In this document: one piece after another, positions 1-11,639 of the stretch
Layout of the letters: every line of letters begins with the position of its first letter
Position numbering within the stretch: the first letter of the stretch is position 1
Source: RI-153 sp963721725
GTDB lineage: Bacteria > Chloroflexota > Anaerolineae > Caldilineales > Caldilineaceae
Length of the DNA stretch: 64,000 nt
Assembly: GCA_963721725.1 (NCBI GenBank)
Contig: CAVRLX010000007.1
Span: 124,001 to 188,000, forward strand
Direction of reading: 5' to 3'
Made by a program: the position numbers and the translations under genes
Notes under the pieces: model-generated
Told to the model about the DNA's origin: nothing
The model's database searches: none
What the model saw: the letters and a program-made list of their open reading frames with translations, nothing else

Positions 1-2
1 TC

Positions 3-119
3 GCCTTTGGCGATCTTGAGTCATTACTGCTCTTTTTGCTGCACCGGGCCGACCAGATCACCGATTCATCGCTGCCCTTTTCTATCAACGATTCCATCCC
101 CACAGGAGACACCCCATGA
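3..119 (+). CDS. C-terminal end of an unidentified upstream gene (partial)
   Basis: The third forward frame is open from the window edge to a TGA at 117-119, giving about 38 residues (AFGDLESLLLFLLHRADQ...). The TGA overlaps the ATG of the next gene as ATGA, the usual sign of translational coupling, and the next gene's ribosome binding site (AGGAG) lies inside this reading frame. The peptide is too short to assign a family. It could be chance, but the overlap geometry favours a real gene end. Confidence 0.4.
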   Translation, partial: AFGDLESLLLFLLHRADQITDSSLPFSINDSIPTGDTP

Positions 120-598
120 AAGTCTACACGCTCCGCTCTCTCGCCTTTTGTATGCTCATCCTGTGTGCTGTGCTGCTAATGGTGGGCACATTCTTCATGG
201 CGGCCCCCTCGATCACCCACGCCCAATTGCCGCCGCGCCCTACGTTGACGCCCACGCCTTCCCCCACTCCCTTGTCTACGCCCCTTGCCACTGCGCGCCC
301 GGTGGATAATCCCGTCCGCATTCGCTTGGCGGTGCCAGCGTATGAAGGCGCGTGGTCTCTCGTCCAATGGCAGGACAGCGCCGGGGGCTGGCACGACGTC
401 GACGGCTGGCAAGGCGAGATCGAAGCGGGCCAGAAACAGTGGCGCGTGTCTCCCAAAGATTTTGACACCGGCCCCTTTCGCTGGCTTGTGATGGATCAGC
501 CCAACGGCGAAATTTTGGCGATCAGTGATCCCTTTCTCTTACCCACCCGCGCCGAGCCGCTGCGGGTGATCACTCTGGGAGATGAGCCTATGCCATAA
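116..598 (+). CDS. Secreted hypothetical protein with Pro/Thr linker
   Basis: A 160-residue protein of unknown function. Residues 1-37 form a signal peptide or N-terminal anchor (basic start, long Leu/Val/Met-rich core, ending near ITHA). Residues 39-62 are a low-complexity Pro/Thr/Ser linker, as in surface proteins of this lineage. The remainder (about 65-160) has a regular pattern of Trp, Asp and beta-branched residues (SLVQWQDSAGGWHDVDGWQG) and is probably a small beta-sandwich. The start at 116 follows AGGAGACACCCC. It lies upstream of two further exported proteins, so a role at the cell surface is likely, but I do not recognise the family. Confidence 0.7.
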   Translation: MKVYTLRSLAFCMLILCAVLLMVGTFFMAAPSITHAQLPPRPTLTPTPSPTPLSTPLATARPVDNPVRIRLAVPAYEGAWSLVQWQDSAGGWHDVDGWQGEIEAGQKQWRVSPKDFDTGPFRWLVMDQPNGEILAISDPFLLPTRAEPLRVITLGDEPMP

Positions 599-670
599 CA
601 AACCGATATCCCCATCCACCTTGTTGCCACCCCAAACACTGACTATTTACTTCCAAGAAAGAGAGCACCC

Positions 671-2119
671 ATGATTCCCCTATCCGCCTTTTCGCGACGT
701 TCTTTTTTACTCACCACCCTGGCGCTGCTCATATCGTTGTTGCTTATGCCATCCCAGGCGGCTATCGGCGCACAGCCCCAAGCGCCCGCCGCCACTGTCC
801 GCTACGTGAACGCCGCCGCCACGGGCAACGGCAACGGCACATCCTGGGCCAACGCGTTTACCAAAGTGCAAGATGCCCTGGCCGCCGCCGTGGCAGGCGA
901 TGAAATCTGGATCGCCGCCGGCGTCTACACCCCGAACACAGCCAACACAACCATCGATTTGAAGAATGGTGTCGCCCTCTATGGCGGCTTTGCGGGGACA
1001 GAAAGCCAGCGCGACCAGCGCAACTGGCAGACCCACCGCACTATCCTCAGCGGCGATGTGGACGGCAACGATTTCAACAGCGACGGCAACTTTATCAGCG
1101 AAGGCGTTGGCCACATTCAGGGTACCAACGCCGGGCGCATTGTTGTTAGCAACGGCATAGATCGCACGGCTCGTCTCGACGGCGTCATCCTCACCGGGGC
1201 CGCCGTTGATGGCGCTATCATTCTCGACAACAGCAGCCCCACCCTGGTCAACCTCACCATCATTGGCAATCAGGCTCAGGGTGGCAATGATGGTGGGGGG
1301 ATTCGCATTTCCAACGGCAGCCCTCTGCTCAACAACGTCCGCATTGTGAACAACACGGCCTTTCGGGGAGGGGGTATCCACAGCTTTAACAACAGCAACC
1401 CGATTTTGCTCAACGTAACCTTGCAGGGCAATGTGTCTGAGGGCGGGGCCGGGGGGATGAACAGCGCCACTAGCAGCGCCACGCTCATCAACGTCTCGTT
1501 TGTGGGCAACCGCGCCGGGGGCGAAGGCGCGGGCATGAATAATGACAAGAGCAACGCTACCCTCGTCAATGTGATTTTTGTGGGCAATAGCACCACTGCC
1601 GCGCAAGGCGGCGGCATGGCAAATGTTAACGGTGGCACCATCACCCTCACCAATGTCACCTTTGTGGACAACGGTTCGAATGACAACGGCGGCGGCATGT
1701 ACACCTATAACAGCGAACCCACCCTGCGTAACACCATCTTCTGGAACAACGATGGCACAGATCGTGTCAACCAGATCAACGGCAGCACGGGCAGCATCCA
1801 GCACAGCCTGATCCAGGGGGACAACACCACCGACAACGGCAATTTGGACGGTACCGTCACCCAGCCCGGCTTCGTGCGCCTGCCCAACGGCAACGACTAC
1901 GGCGATCTGCGCCTGCGCACCGATTCCGCGCTGCAGGACAAGGGCAACAACAGCTTCCTCCCCGCCGACACCCAGGATCTGGACGGCGACGGCGACACCA
2001 CAGAAACGCTGCCTCTGGATCTGACCCTGAATCCTCGCATTGAAGCAGGGACTGTGGATCTGGGTGCATATGAGTTCGGCCTGCCCTATCGCACCTTTGT
2101 GCCGATGGCGCGCAAATAA
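671..2119 (+). CDS. Secreted right-handed beta-helix protein (choice-of-anchor Q type)
   Basis: A 482-residue exported protein. Residues 1-33 are a signal peptide ending near AIGA. The start of the mature part (RYVNAAATGNGNGTSWANAF, then VQDAL...GDEIWIAAGVYTP) is the characteristic opening of bacterial parallel beta-helix proteins related to pectate lyases. Residues about 180-360 carry repeated turns of the type NVTFVGN..GGGM. No lyase active site is evident, so an adhesive or structural role is more likely than catalysis. The C-terminus ends in a basic FVPMARK-like tail shared with neighbouring exported proteins. The next gene is a larger relative with the same N-terminal architecture. Confidence 0.85.
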   Translation: MIPLSAFSRRSFLLTTLALLISLLLMPSQAAIGAQPQAPAATVRYVNAAATGNGNGTSWANAFTKVQDALAAAVAGDEIWIAAGVYTPNTANTTIDLKNGVALYGGFAGTESQRDQRNWQTHRTILSGDVDGNDFNSDGNFISEGVGHIQGTNAGRIVVSNGIDRTARLDGVILTGAAVDGAIILDNSSPTLVNLTIIGNQAQGGNDGGGIRISNGSPLLNNVRIVNNTAFRGGGIHSFNNSNPILLNVTLQGNVSEGGAGGMNSATSSATLINVSFVGNRAGGEGAGMNNDKSNATLVNVIFVGNSTTAAQGGGMANVNGGTITLTNVTFVDNGSNDNGGGMYTYNSEPTLRNTIFWNNDGTDRVNQINGSTGSIQHSLIQGDNTTDNGNLDGTVTQPGFVRLPNGNDYGDLRLRTDSALQDKGNNSFLPADTQDLDGDGDTTETLPLDLTLNPRIEAGTVDLGAYEFGLPYRTFVPMARK

Positions 2120-2132
2120 ACCAAAGATCTGT

Positions 2133-2151
2133 CAGGTTTTCGGGAAACCTG
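2133..2151. other. Short hairpin after the beta-helix gene
   Basis: CAGGTTT and AAACCTG flank a 5-nt loop, directly after the preceding stop codon. There is no U run, so it is only a weak terminator candidate. The words GATCTGTCAGGT at its left edge recur near 6907. Confidence 0.4.
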
Positions 2152-2277
2152 GCTGGTCTGAAGTAACTCCATTTTCCAACAAAAAGTTCGTCACACATTG
2201 TGGGTACGCTGACAGCACCGTCACGCGTGCCGCCCAGCCCGTTGTGCTATCTGCTTCAATACCAAAGGAGATCCCCC

Positions 2278-5196
<2,919 letters not shown>

Positions 5197-5220
5197 CCGG
5201 GTTGTGTAGACTGAAGAAGA

Positions 5221-5287
5221 GCATTCCCGGAATGGGCCATATCCTACGCGTTGAGGAGAGGATGCTAGCCCCATTCCGGGAATGGTT
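5221..5287. repeat. Paired-palindrome element (ATTCCGGGAAT family), copy 1
   Basis: Two inverted copies of the odd palindrome CATTCC-G/C-GGAATG, extended by GGCC, lie about 30 nt apart. The same arms occur at 16278, 30217 and 37081, with different loops. Here it lies between the surface-protein gene and the sugar-acid cluster and could also act as a terminator hairpin. Confidence 0.75.
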
Positions 5288-5326
5288 TCCCCAAACCTGA
5301 ATTACACCCGTCCCATGCCTTATGGG

Positions 5327-5355
5327 TTGCCCTTCACCCCAAAATGACATACCAT
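5327..5355 (+). promoter_or_regulatory. Candidate sigma-70 promoter for the RraA-like gene
   Basis: TTGCCC and TACCAT are separated by 17 nt, about 55 nt upstream of the ATG at 5410. The fit to consensus is moderate. It lies just downstream of the paired-palindrome element. Confidence 0.4.
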
Positions 5356-5409
5356 AGAGACGTAACATACAACTCTCCACTCCCCACCCACAGGAGATGA
5401 TGCGATCTT

Positions 5410-6207
5410 ATGGCAAAGCCCGATCCCAACTATAGCCACATTGAAATTCCCAAAGCGGGACTTGACCTGCCCATTGAAGGTGGCCCGGTCTCGCGCCCCG
5501 ATCCCAATTTACTGGAACAACTGAAACAGGTGAGCAGCGCCACAGCCAGCGCCATGTTGCACCGGCTAGGCGTGCGCCAAACCTTTATGGCGGGTCCACT
5601 CCAGCGCAAACCGGGGACCAAAGTCGTCGGCCCCGCTGTGACGTTGGCCTTTATGCCCCAGCGTGAGGATGTCTTTTCGGGCAAGGCCCAGGAAGGCGCG
5701 GAAAAGCGTAGCGCGCTGTGGGCTGTCTTTGAAACCGTAGAACCCGGCGATGTGCTTTGCATTCAGGCCTTTGGCAGCCTCTATACGGGCTGTTTGGGCG
5801 AGATGCTGGCGACCTATTTTCACGGGCGCGGCGGCACCGGCATTGTGGTGGATGGCAGCGTGCGCGATTGGCCCAACATCCAGCCCATTGACATCGGGCT
5901 GTGGACGGTGGGCTTTACGCCCAATTATGCGTCTCAGGCCGAGCTTTTCCCGTGGGCGTACAACGTGCCGGTGACCCTGAGCAACGTGCTTGTTCTCCCC
6001 GGCGATGCCATCATCGCCGACGATGACGGCGCCGTGGTGATCCCACAGCAGATGATCCCGTTGGTGCTGGAACACACGCTGGAACACGAAGAGTGGGAAG
6101 TCTTCAGCCGGATCAAACTGGCCGAAGGCGGCGCGCTGAACAAATACTATCCGCTCAACGACGAGGGCTGGGCGGAGTATGAGGCGTGGCGGAAAAATAA
6201 TGAGTAG
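5410..6207 (+). CDS. RraA-family aldolase-like protein
   Basis: A 265-residue protein of the RraA/HMG-CHA aldolase fold. The family signature runs from about residue 130: GCLGEMLATYFHGRGGTGIVVDGSVRD, with the Gly-rich loop and the Arg-Asp pair that in class II pyruvate aldolases bind substrate and metal. VLPGDAIIADDDGAVVIPQ near residue 200 is also typical. Family members either cleave 4-hydroxy-4-methyl-2-oxoglutarate-type acids or inhibit RNase E. With FAH, aldehyde dehydrogenase and enolase-superfamily genes just downstream, a 2-oxo-acid aldolase role is more likely here. The start at 5410 follows a purine-rich AGGAG about 15 nt upstream. Confidence 0.85.
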   Translation: MAKPDPNYSHIEIPKAGLDLPIEGGPVSRPDPNLLEQLKQVSSATASAMLHRLGVRQTFMAGPLQRKPGTKVVGPAVTLAFMPQREDVFSGKAQEGAEKRSALWAVFETVEPGDVLCIQAFGSLYTGCLGEMLATYFHGRGGTGIVVDGSVRDWPNIQPIDIGLWTVGFTPNYASQAELFPWAYNVPVTLSNVLVLPGDAIIADDDGAVVIPQQMIPLVLEHTLEHEEWEVFSRIKLAEGGALNKYYPLNDEGWAEYEAWRKNNE

Positions 6208-6270
6208 CTGATAGTTCTGCCAAACTGTGCCCCCCTTTGGCTCATGTTACAATCAGATTGGTAAAGTGCA

Positions 6271-6555
6271 ATGTATATCGCCGATATCATCTGGATGCCA
6301 GAGATCGTTGATAAACTGGCATGGAAGCATGGAGTTAGCCCGCAAGAAGTAGATGAAATCATCTTTGGGCATCCGGTCTACCGAAAGGTTCAGAAGGGGC
6401 ATGTGCCTGAAGAACACGTCTATGCAGCGTTAGGACAGACAGAAGCAGGGCGTTACTTAATCGTCTTCCTGATCTATAAGGCAACCCGTGAAGCGCTAAT
6501 TCTGAGTGCAAGGGATATGAGCGACCGTGAACGACGCCAATATGAACGACAGTAA
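6271..6555 (+). CDS. brnT: BrnT-family toxin
   Basis: A 94-residue RelE-fold ribonuclease toxin of the BrnT (DUF497) family. Family features in order: KHGVSPQEVDEIIF (helical N-terminus), ALGQTEAGRYLIVFLIY (central strand with Gly-Arg), and the closing ILSARDMSDRERRQYE, where ISAR-x-M/A-x-x-x-E-R-x-x-Y is the usual C-terminal motif. It overlaps the antitoxin gene by 14 nt, giving the toxin-first order normal for brnTA. An extended -10-like TGTTACAAT lies at 6245-6253. Confidence 0.85.
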   Translation: MYIADIIWMPEIVDKLAWKHGVSPQEVDEIIFGHPVYRKVQKGHVPEEHVYAALGQTEAGRYLIVFLIYKATREALILSARDMSDRERRQYERQ

Positions 6556-6808
6556 AACGATTCCAGAATTGAATAGCTATCAAGAAATTGCAGAATTTTG
6601 GGATACGCATAGCTTGGCAGACTATTGGGAGCAAACAGAGCCGGCTGAGTTTGAGATCTCGCCCAACGCACGTCGCCGATATCTGGTGACAGTGGATCCC
6701 GAATTACTGGCTCGCATTCGTCGGATCGCCTACAACCGCGGGTTGAGCACTGAGAGTCTGGTGAATCTCTTTCTGGAACAACGTTTGCACGAATTGGAAG
6801 CTGGCTAG
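6542..6808 (+). CDS. CopG/BrnA-type antitoxin
   Basis: An 88-residue antitoxin. The N-terminal half (EIAEFWDTHSLADYWEQ) is the toxin-binding segment of the CopG-antitoxin family. The C-terminal half (YLVTVDPELLARIRRIAYNR, then STESLVNLFLEQRL) is a ribbon-helix-helix DNA-binding region. A GTG at 6527 would add five residues, but the ATG at 6542 is the simpler start. It overlaps the brnT end, so the pair is co-translated and presumably autorepressed as in other brnTA loci. Confidence 0.8.
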   Translation: MNDSKTIPELNSYQEIAEFWDTHSLADYWEQTEPAEFEISPNARRRYLVTVDPELLARIRRIAYNRGLSTESLVNLFLEQRLHELEAG

Positions 6809-6857
6809 AATGGTTTGGATACGGGGAGCCTATCTTTTTGCAATCCCTAGAATTTCC

Positions 6858-6919
6858 TAGACCTGACCGATTCTCGTTCCGGTTCTGTACGAACTGGCAA
6901 CGGGGATCTGTCAGGTCTT
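6858..6919. repeat. Imperfect inverted repeat before the FAH gene
   Basis: AGACCTGACCGAT and ATCTGTCAGGTCT face each other over about 35 nt, between the antitoxin gene and the FAH gene. It could terminate the brnTA transcript. The right arm shares GATCTGTCAGGT with the hairpin near 2127. Confidence 0.45.
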
Positions 6920-6952
6920 TTCAACTTTGTCATCAAACAGGAGGAACCAAGC

Positions 6953-7777
6953 GTGTACCTGACCCGACACAATACCTATACTGGCCCGCGCTGGGCCGTG
7001 GATGGAAAACTGCTGCCGCAAGGCGTCACCCTGGCGACATTGCTGGCGCTGCCCAAGTCACAAATGCACGATTTACTAGGCGCGCTCTCCACAGGCGAAG
7101 CGGCCAGCGGCGATCTGCTGCCGCCGGTTGAAGCCACCCAAGAAGTCTGGGCCTGTGGCGTCACCTATCTGCGCAGCCGCGACGCCCGCAAAGAGGAATC
7201 CACCTCAGCGGCAGATGCCTATGACAAGGTCTACGACGCCGAACGCCCGGAGATCTTTTTCAAGTCGGCGGGCTGGCGGGCTGTGGGCGACGGCGCGCCG
7301 ATTCGCATCCGCAAGGATTCGCATTGGAACGTGCCCGAACCGGAGCTGACGCTGGTGGTGAATGCTGGCGGCGAAATTGTGGGCTACACTGCGGGCAACG
7401 ATGTTTCATCGCGGGACATTGAGGGCGAAAACCCGCTCTATCTGCCCCAGGCCAAGAGCTACACCGGCTCGTGCGCCGTGGGGCCGGGCATTCAAATTGC
7501 CGACGTGGAGAGCATGACCGATCTGCCCATTCACCTTGTGATTAAGCGCGACGGCAAGACCATCTTCGACGACACCGCCGCCACCAGCCAGATGAAGCGC
7601 ACGCCTACGGAACTGGTTTCGTATCTCTGCCGCGAGTTGAGCTTTCCCCACGGCGCGCTGTTGATGACGGGGACCTGCCTTGTGCCGGGTGGCGATTTCA
7701 CGCTCTCGTCGGGCGACACTGTGCGCATTAGCGTGGGCGATGTGACGCTGGAAAATAGAGTGGCGAGTAACGAGTAA
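6953..7777 (+). CDS. Fumarylacetoacetate hydrolase-family protein, probable 2-keto-3-deoxy-sugar-acid dehydratase
   Basis: A 274-residue FAH-fold enzyme. The core begins near residue 65 (EVWACGVTYLRSRDAR) and carries the metal-binding segment HWNVPEPELTLVV, followed by YTAGNDVSSRDIEGENPLYL and QAKSYTGSCAVGP. A GTG start at 6953 is supported by AGGAGGAACC. Homologues next to enolase-superfamily sugar-acid dehydratases and semialdehyde dehydrogenases (for example KdaD in archaeal D-arabinose breakdown) dehydrate 2-keto-3-deoxy-pentonates to 2,5-dioxopentanoate. The same partners follow here, so I infer that role; another acylpyruvase-type activity is possible. Confidence 0.8.
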   Translation: MYLTRHNTYTGPRWAVDGKLLPQGVTLATLLALPKSQMHDLLGALSTGEAASGDLLPPVEATQEVWACGVTYLRSRDARKEESTSAADAYDKVYDAERPEIFFKSAGWRAVGDGAPIRIRKDSHWNVPEPELTLVVNAGGEIVGYTAGNDVSSRDIEGENPLYLPQAKSYTGSCAVGPGIQIADVESMTDLPIHLVIKRDGKTIFDDTAATSQMKRTPTELVSYLCRELSFPHGALLMTGTCLVPGGDFTLSSGDTVRISVGDVTLENRVASNE

Positions 7778-7894
7778 TAAGTAGGGAGAGAGAGTGAACT
7801 CATGAATTGCATCTCATGACGAATTTCATCTGCATTCTACTCATTACTCCTTATACTGAGTACATATTTAGCCTATTCAAAAGGAGTAACATCT

Positions 7895-9337
<1,443 letters not shown>

Positions 9338-9342
9338 GTGTA

Positions 9343-9521
9343 GACGACAGACCAAAGACGAAGGACGAACGACCCGGATCTTGGTGCAGCATTAGGGCGT
9401 AGTCGTTCGCCCTTCGTCAACTTTTAACTATCCACCGACGAACGCCAGGAAGTGAAGGCGAATCCAGAAGTGAATCACACCATGCCAAACCTTCGTCTAT
9501 CGTCCTACGTCTTTCGTCTCT
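9343..9521. repeat. Heptamer-rich inverted spacer between ALDH and dehydratase genes
   Basis: Words of the type GACGAAG/GACGAAC are repeated at 9343-9373, appear in inverse orientation at 9399-9422 (GTTCGCCCTTCGTC), and again at 9489-9521. The overall arrangement can fold on itself. Similar heptamer clusters sit at 46448 and 46850. Confidence 0.55.
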
Positions 9522-9539
9522 CTGAATCGAGACTTTTCC

Positions 9540-10698
9540 ATGAAAATTACCTCTATCAAAACCGCCGCCACCCGCGGCCACGGTATGCACCTCTGGGTCA
9601 AAGTGGAGACCGACGCTGGCGTCACCGGCATTGGCGAGTGTGTGCATGGCGGCAAACAGGCCATCGCCATTATTCAATCTTTGGCCCCCAAACTGGAGGG
9701 CCGCGATCCGTTCGCCATCGACGCCCTTTTTGAAGACCTGCGCCGCAGCCACGTCTTTGACGGCGGCTTTGCCGGCGCGCTGATCACCGCCCTCACCGGC
9801 ATCGAGATCGCGCTGTGGGATCTCAAGGGCAAGGCGCTGGGCGTGCCTGTCTATGAACTCATGGGCGGCAAGTTCCGCGACAAGATCCGCGTTTATGCCG
9901 ACTGCCAGGTCTCGCCGGGGATGACCTTCGCCGAGATCAAAGAGGTGGTGGATGATGTGGTGGAGAAGGGCTTTACGGCGCTCAAGATCGATCTGGATTT
10001 GGGCGCATATGGGCAGTTCAGCGATGAAGTGGCGCACATTCAAAAGGATCGCTTCAACTATACCGCCGGGCAACACGAACACGAGCGCATGGTGGAACTG
10101 GTGGATATGGTCACCAGCGCCGCGGGCAAAGGCGTGGACGTAGCCGCCGACGTGCATACACGGCTGGACGTGCCCAGTGCCATCCGCCTGGCTCGCGCTC
10201 TAGAGCCGTATCATCTGATGTGGCTGGAAGAGCCGGTTCCCGCCGAGAATATCAAGGCGCTGCGCGAGGTGAAATCCCACACGAGCACGCCCATCTGCTC
10301 CGGCGAGAACCTCTATCTGCGCCACGGCTTCCGTGACCTACTGGAGCAGCAGGCCGTCGACATCATCATGCCCGACATCCCCAAGTGTGGCGGGCTGTCC
10401 GAGTGTCGCAAGATCGCCAACATGGCCGAGCTCTATTACATCCCCTTTGCGCCGCACAACGTCTCGTCGCCGATCGGCACGATGGCCTCGGCCCATGTCT
10501 GCGCCACCGTGCCCAACTTCCTGGTGTTGGAATTCCACTGGCTGCACCGCGACTACTGGACGCACGATCATCCAGGAGAACAGGGACATCATCAAAGATG
10601 GCTATATCCACCTGGACGACACCCCCGGCATCGGCGTGGAACTGAACGAAGAGGTCGGGCGGCAGTACCAGTTTGAGGGCACGACCTGGTTTGAGTAG
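9540..10698 (+). CDS. Mandelate racemase/enolase-superfamily sugar-acid dehydratase (frameshifted near the end)
   Basis: About 385 residues, with an extra base near 10562 that moves the last 45 residues into another frame (TIIQENRDIIKDGYIHLDDT). The enolase-superfamily residues are present in order: the capping domain up to FRDKIRVYADC; ALKIDLDLG with the KxD of strand 2; AADVHTRLD supplying the first metal Asp and a His; MWLEEPVP and ICSGENLYL with the metal Glu residues; and FAPHNVSSPIGT with the C-terminal His. The set matches sugar-acid dehydratases (galactonate, mannonate or arabinonate type) rather than muconate lactonizing enzymes. Its substrate is inferred from the neighbouring FAH and ALDH genes. 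Confidence 0.85.
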
Positions 10699-10798
10699 GC
10701 GGAGGAGATTAAGGCGATTAGGCGATTGCTGCAAAGAGATTTTCACCGCAAAGTGCGCGGAGGACGCGGAGAGATTCGGAATAGGATTTACGCGGTTC

Positions 10799-10863
10799 AA
10801 CCTCCGGGAGGTGACCACCACAGAGTGGTCAACGAGAGATCTCCCCGTCACCTCCCGGAGGTT
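10799..10863. repeat. 65-bp paired-palindrome hairpin inside a truncated brnT
   Basis: AACCTCCGGGAGGTGAC (10799-10815) is the exact reverse complement of GTCACCTCCCGGAGGTT (10847-10863). Each arm contains the odd palindrome ACCTCC-G/C-GGAGGT. Length and design match the ATTCCGGGAAT elements elsewhere, with different bases. Recognisable toxin sequence begins directly after the right arm. Confidence 0.8.
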
Positions 10864-11059
10864 TTGCGACATCCCACTTCTGTTGTTCGCGGATGCAGCA
10901 CACTCACAGGAAGAATTAAGATTCTATGTGCTGGGAAAGACAAACCGTGATCGTCGACTGTTCCTCTCCTTCACGATACGCGGCACAAGGATACGAGTGA
11001 TTTCTGCACGACCAATGAGTCGCAGAGAGCGAGAAAACTATGCCCAAGCAGATACCTGA
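10862..11059 (+). pseudogene. Truncated BrnT-type toxin remnant
   Basis: The open frame after the hairpin reads RRFCDIPLLLFADAAHSQEE, then YVLGKTNRDRRLFLSFTIRG and IRVISARPMSRRERENYAQ, which is the C-terminal two thirds of a BrnT toxin. The N-terminal 35-40 residues with the KHGV helix are missing and replaced by the 65-bp hairpin. The remnant ends 20 nt inside the following antitoxin gene, keeping the original toxin-antitoxin overlap. The toxin is therefore probably dead while the antitoxin is intact. Confidence 0.65.
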
Positions 11060-11309
11060 TTTTGAAACTGAGGATGCCGAGCGAGAATTTTGGGATGAGC
11101 AAGATTCGGCAGATTACATTGACTGGAGACAAGCGCAATCGGTCGTGTTTCCGAAACTGAAACCATCGACGAAGACGATTTCACTGCGATTGCCTGAGTC
11201 AATGTTGGCTCAGATTCGTTTGTTGGCGAACAAGCGAGACGTCCCCTATCAATCGCTCATCAAAGTCTTTCTTCAGGAACGAATTGATGAAGAGTTTCAC
11301 CGATCTTGA
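11040..11309 (+). CDS. CopG/BrnA-type antitoxin (toxin partner truncated)
   Basis: An 89-residue antitoxin related to the one at 6542: EDAEREFWDEQDSADYIDW is the toxin-binding part, and TISLRLPESMLAQIRLLANK, then VPYQSLIKVFLQERID, form a typical ribbon-helix-helix. It starts 20 nt before the end of the toxin remnant. Being intact beside a broken toxin, it may act as an orphan antitoxin able to neutralise related BrnT toxins such as the one at 6271. Confidence 0.75.
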   Translation: MPKQIPDFETEDAEREFWDEQDSADYIDWRQAQSVVFPKLKPSTKTISLRLPESMLAQIRLLANKRDVPYQSLIKVFLQERIDEEFHRS

Positions 11310-11538
11310 TCTGTGTGGTAATGCGCCACAAGCCCAATGCCACCTTCAGCGATACGCCTGCTGCAGTCCGTCTCAACTTGCTCTAGACCAGCCTTCACAC
11401 AGCTTTTATGAGGTAGACAAAGATCAAGTTAAGGATAAGGAACTGGCAACTCTCGACATCCTGGCAGAAGAGATCGCAAAGGCGTGGATCTCTGATCGTA
11501 GTGCGGCTGAACTGCTGGAAGAGATGCGAGAGGGGTAG
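11284..11538 (+). pseudogene. Small open frame with an antitoxin-like tail (doubtful)
   Basis: The last 35 residues (ELATLDILAEEIAKAWISD, then RSAAELLEEMREG) resemble the C-termini of small Chloroflexota proteins found with toxin genes. The first 50 residues are Cys/Gln-rich and look non-coding. No ribosome binding site is visible for the ATG at 11284. It is probably a remnant of another small gene; the family is not established. Confidence 0.25.
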
Positions 11539-11639
11539 CGCAGGGAGCCACTGGTGACCCTGGACAAGCAGCAGCGCCAGCGCAGGCAGGCCGTGGTGAC
11601 GGTGATGGAGCCGGCTTGATGAAGTTGCAGATCGGCTGC

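Noticed and set aside
707..1804. 365-codon minus-strand open frame
   Set aside because: Shadow of the GC-rich beta-helix gene on the plus strand; low-complexity Ala/Val/Gly composition and no signal or family pattern.
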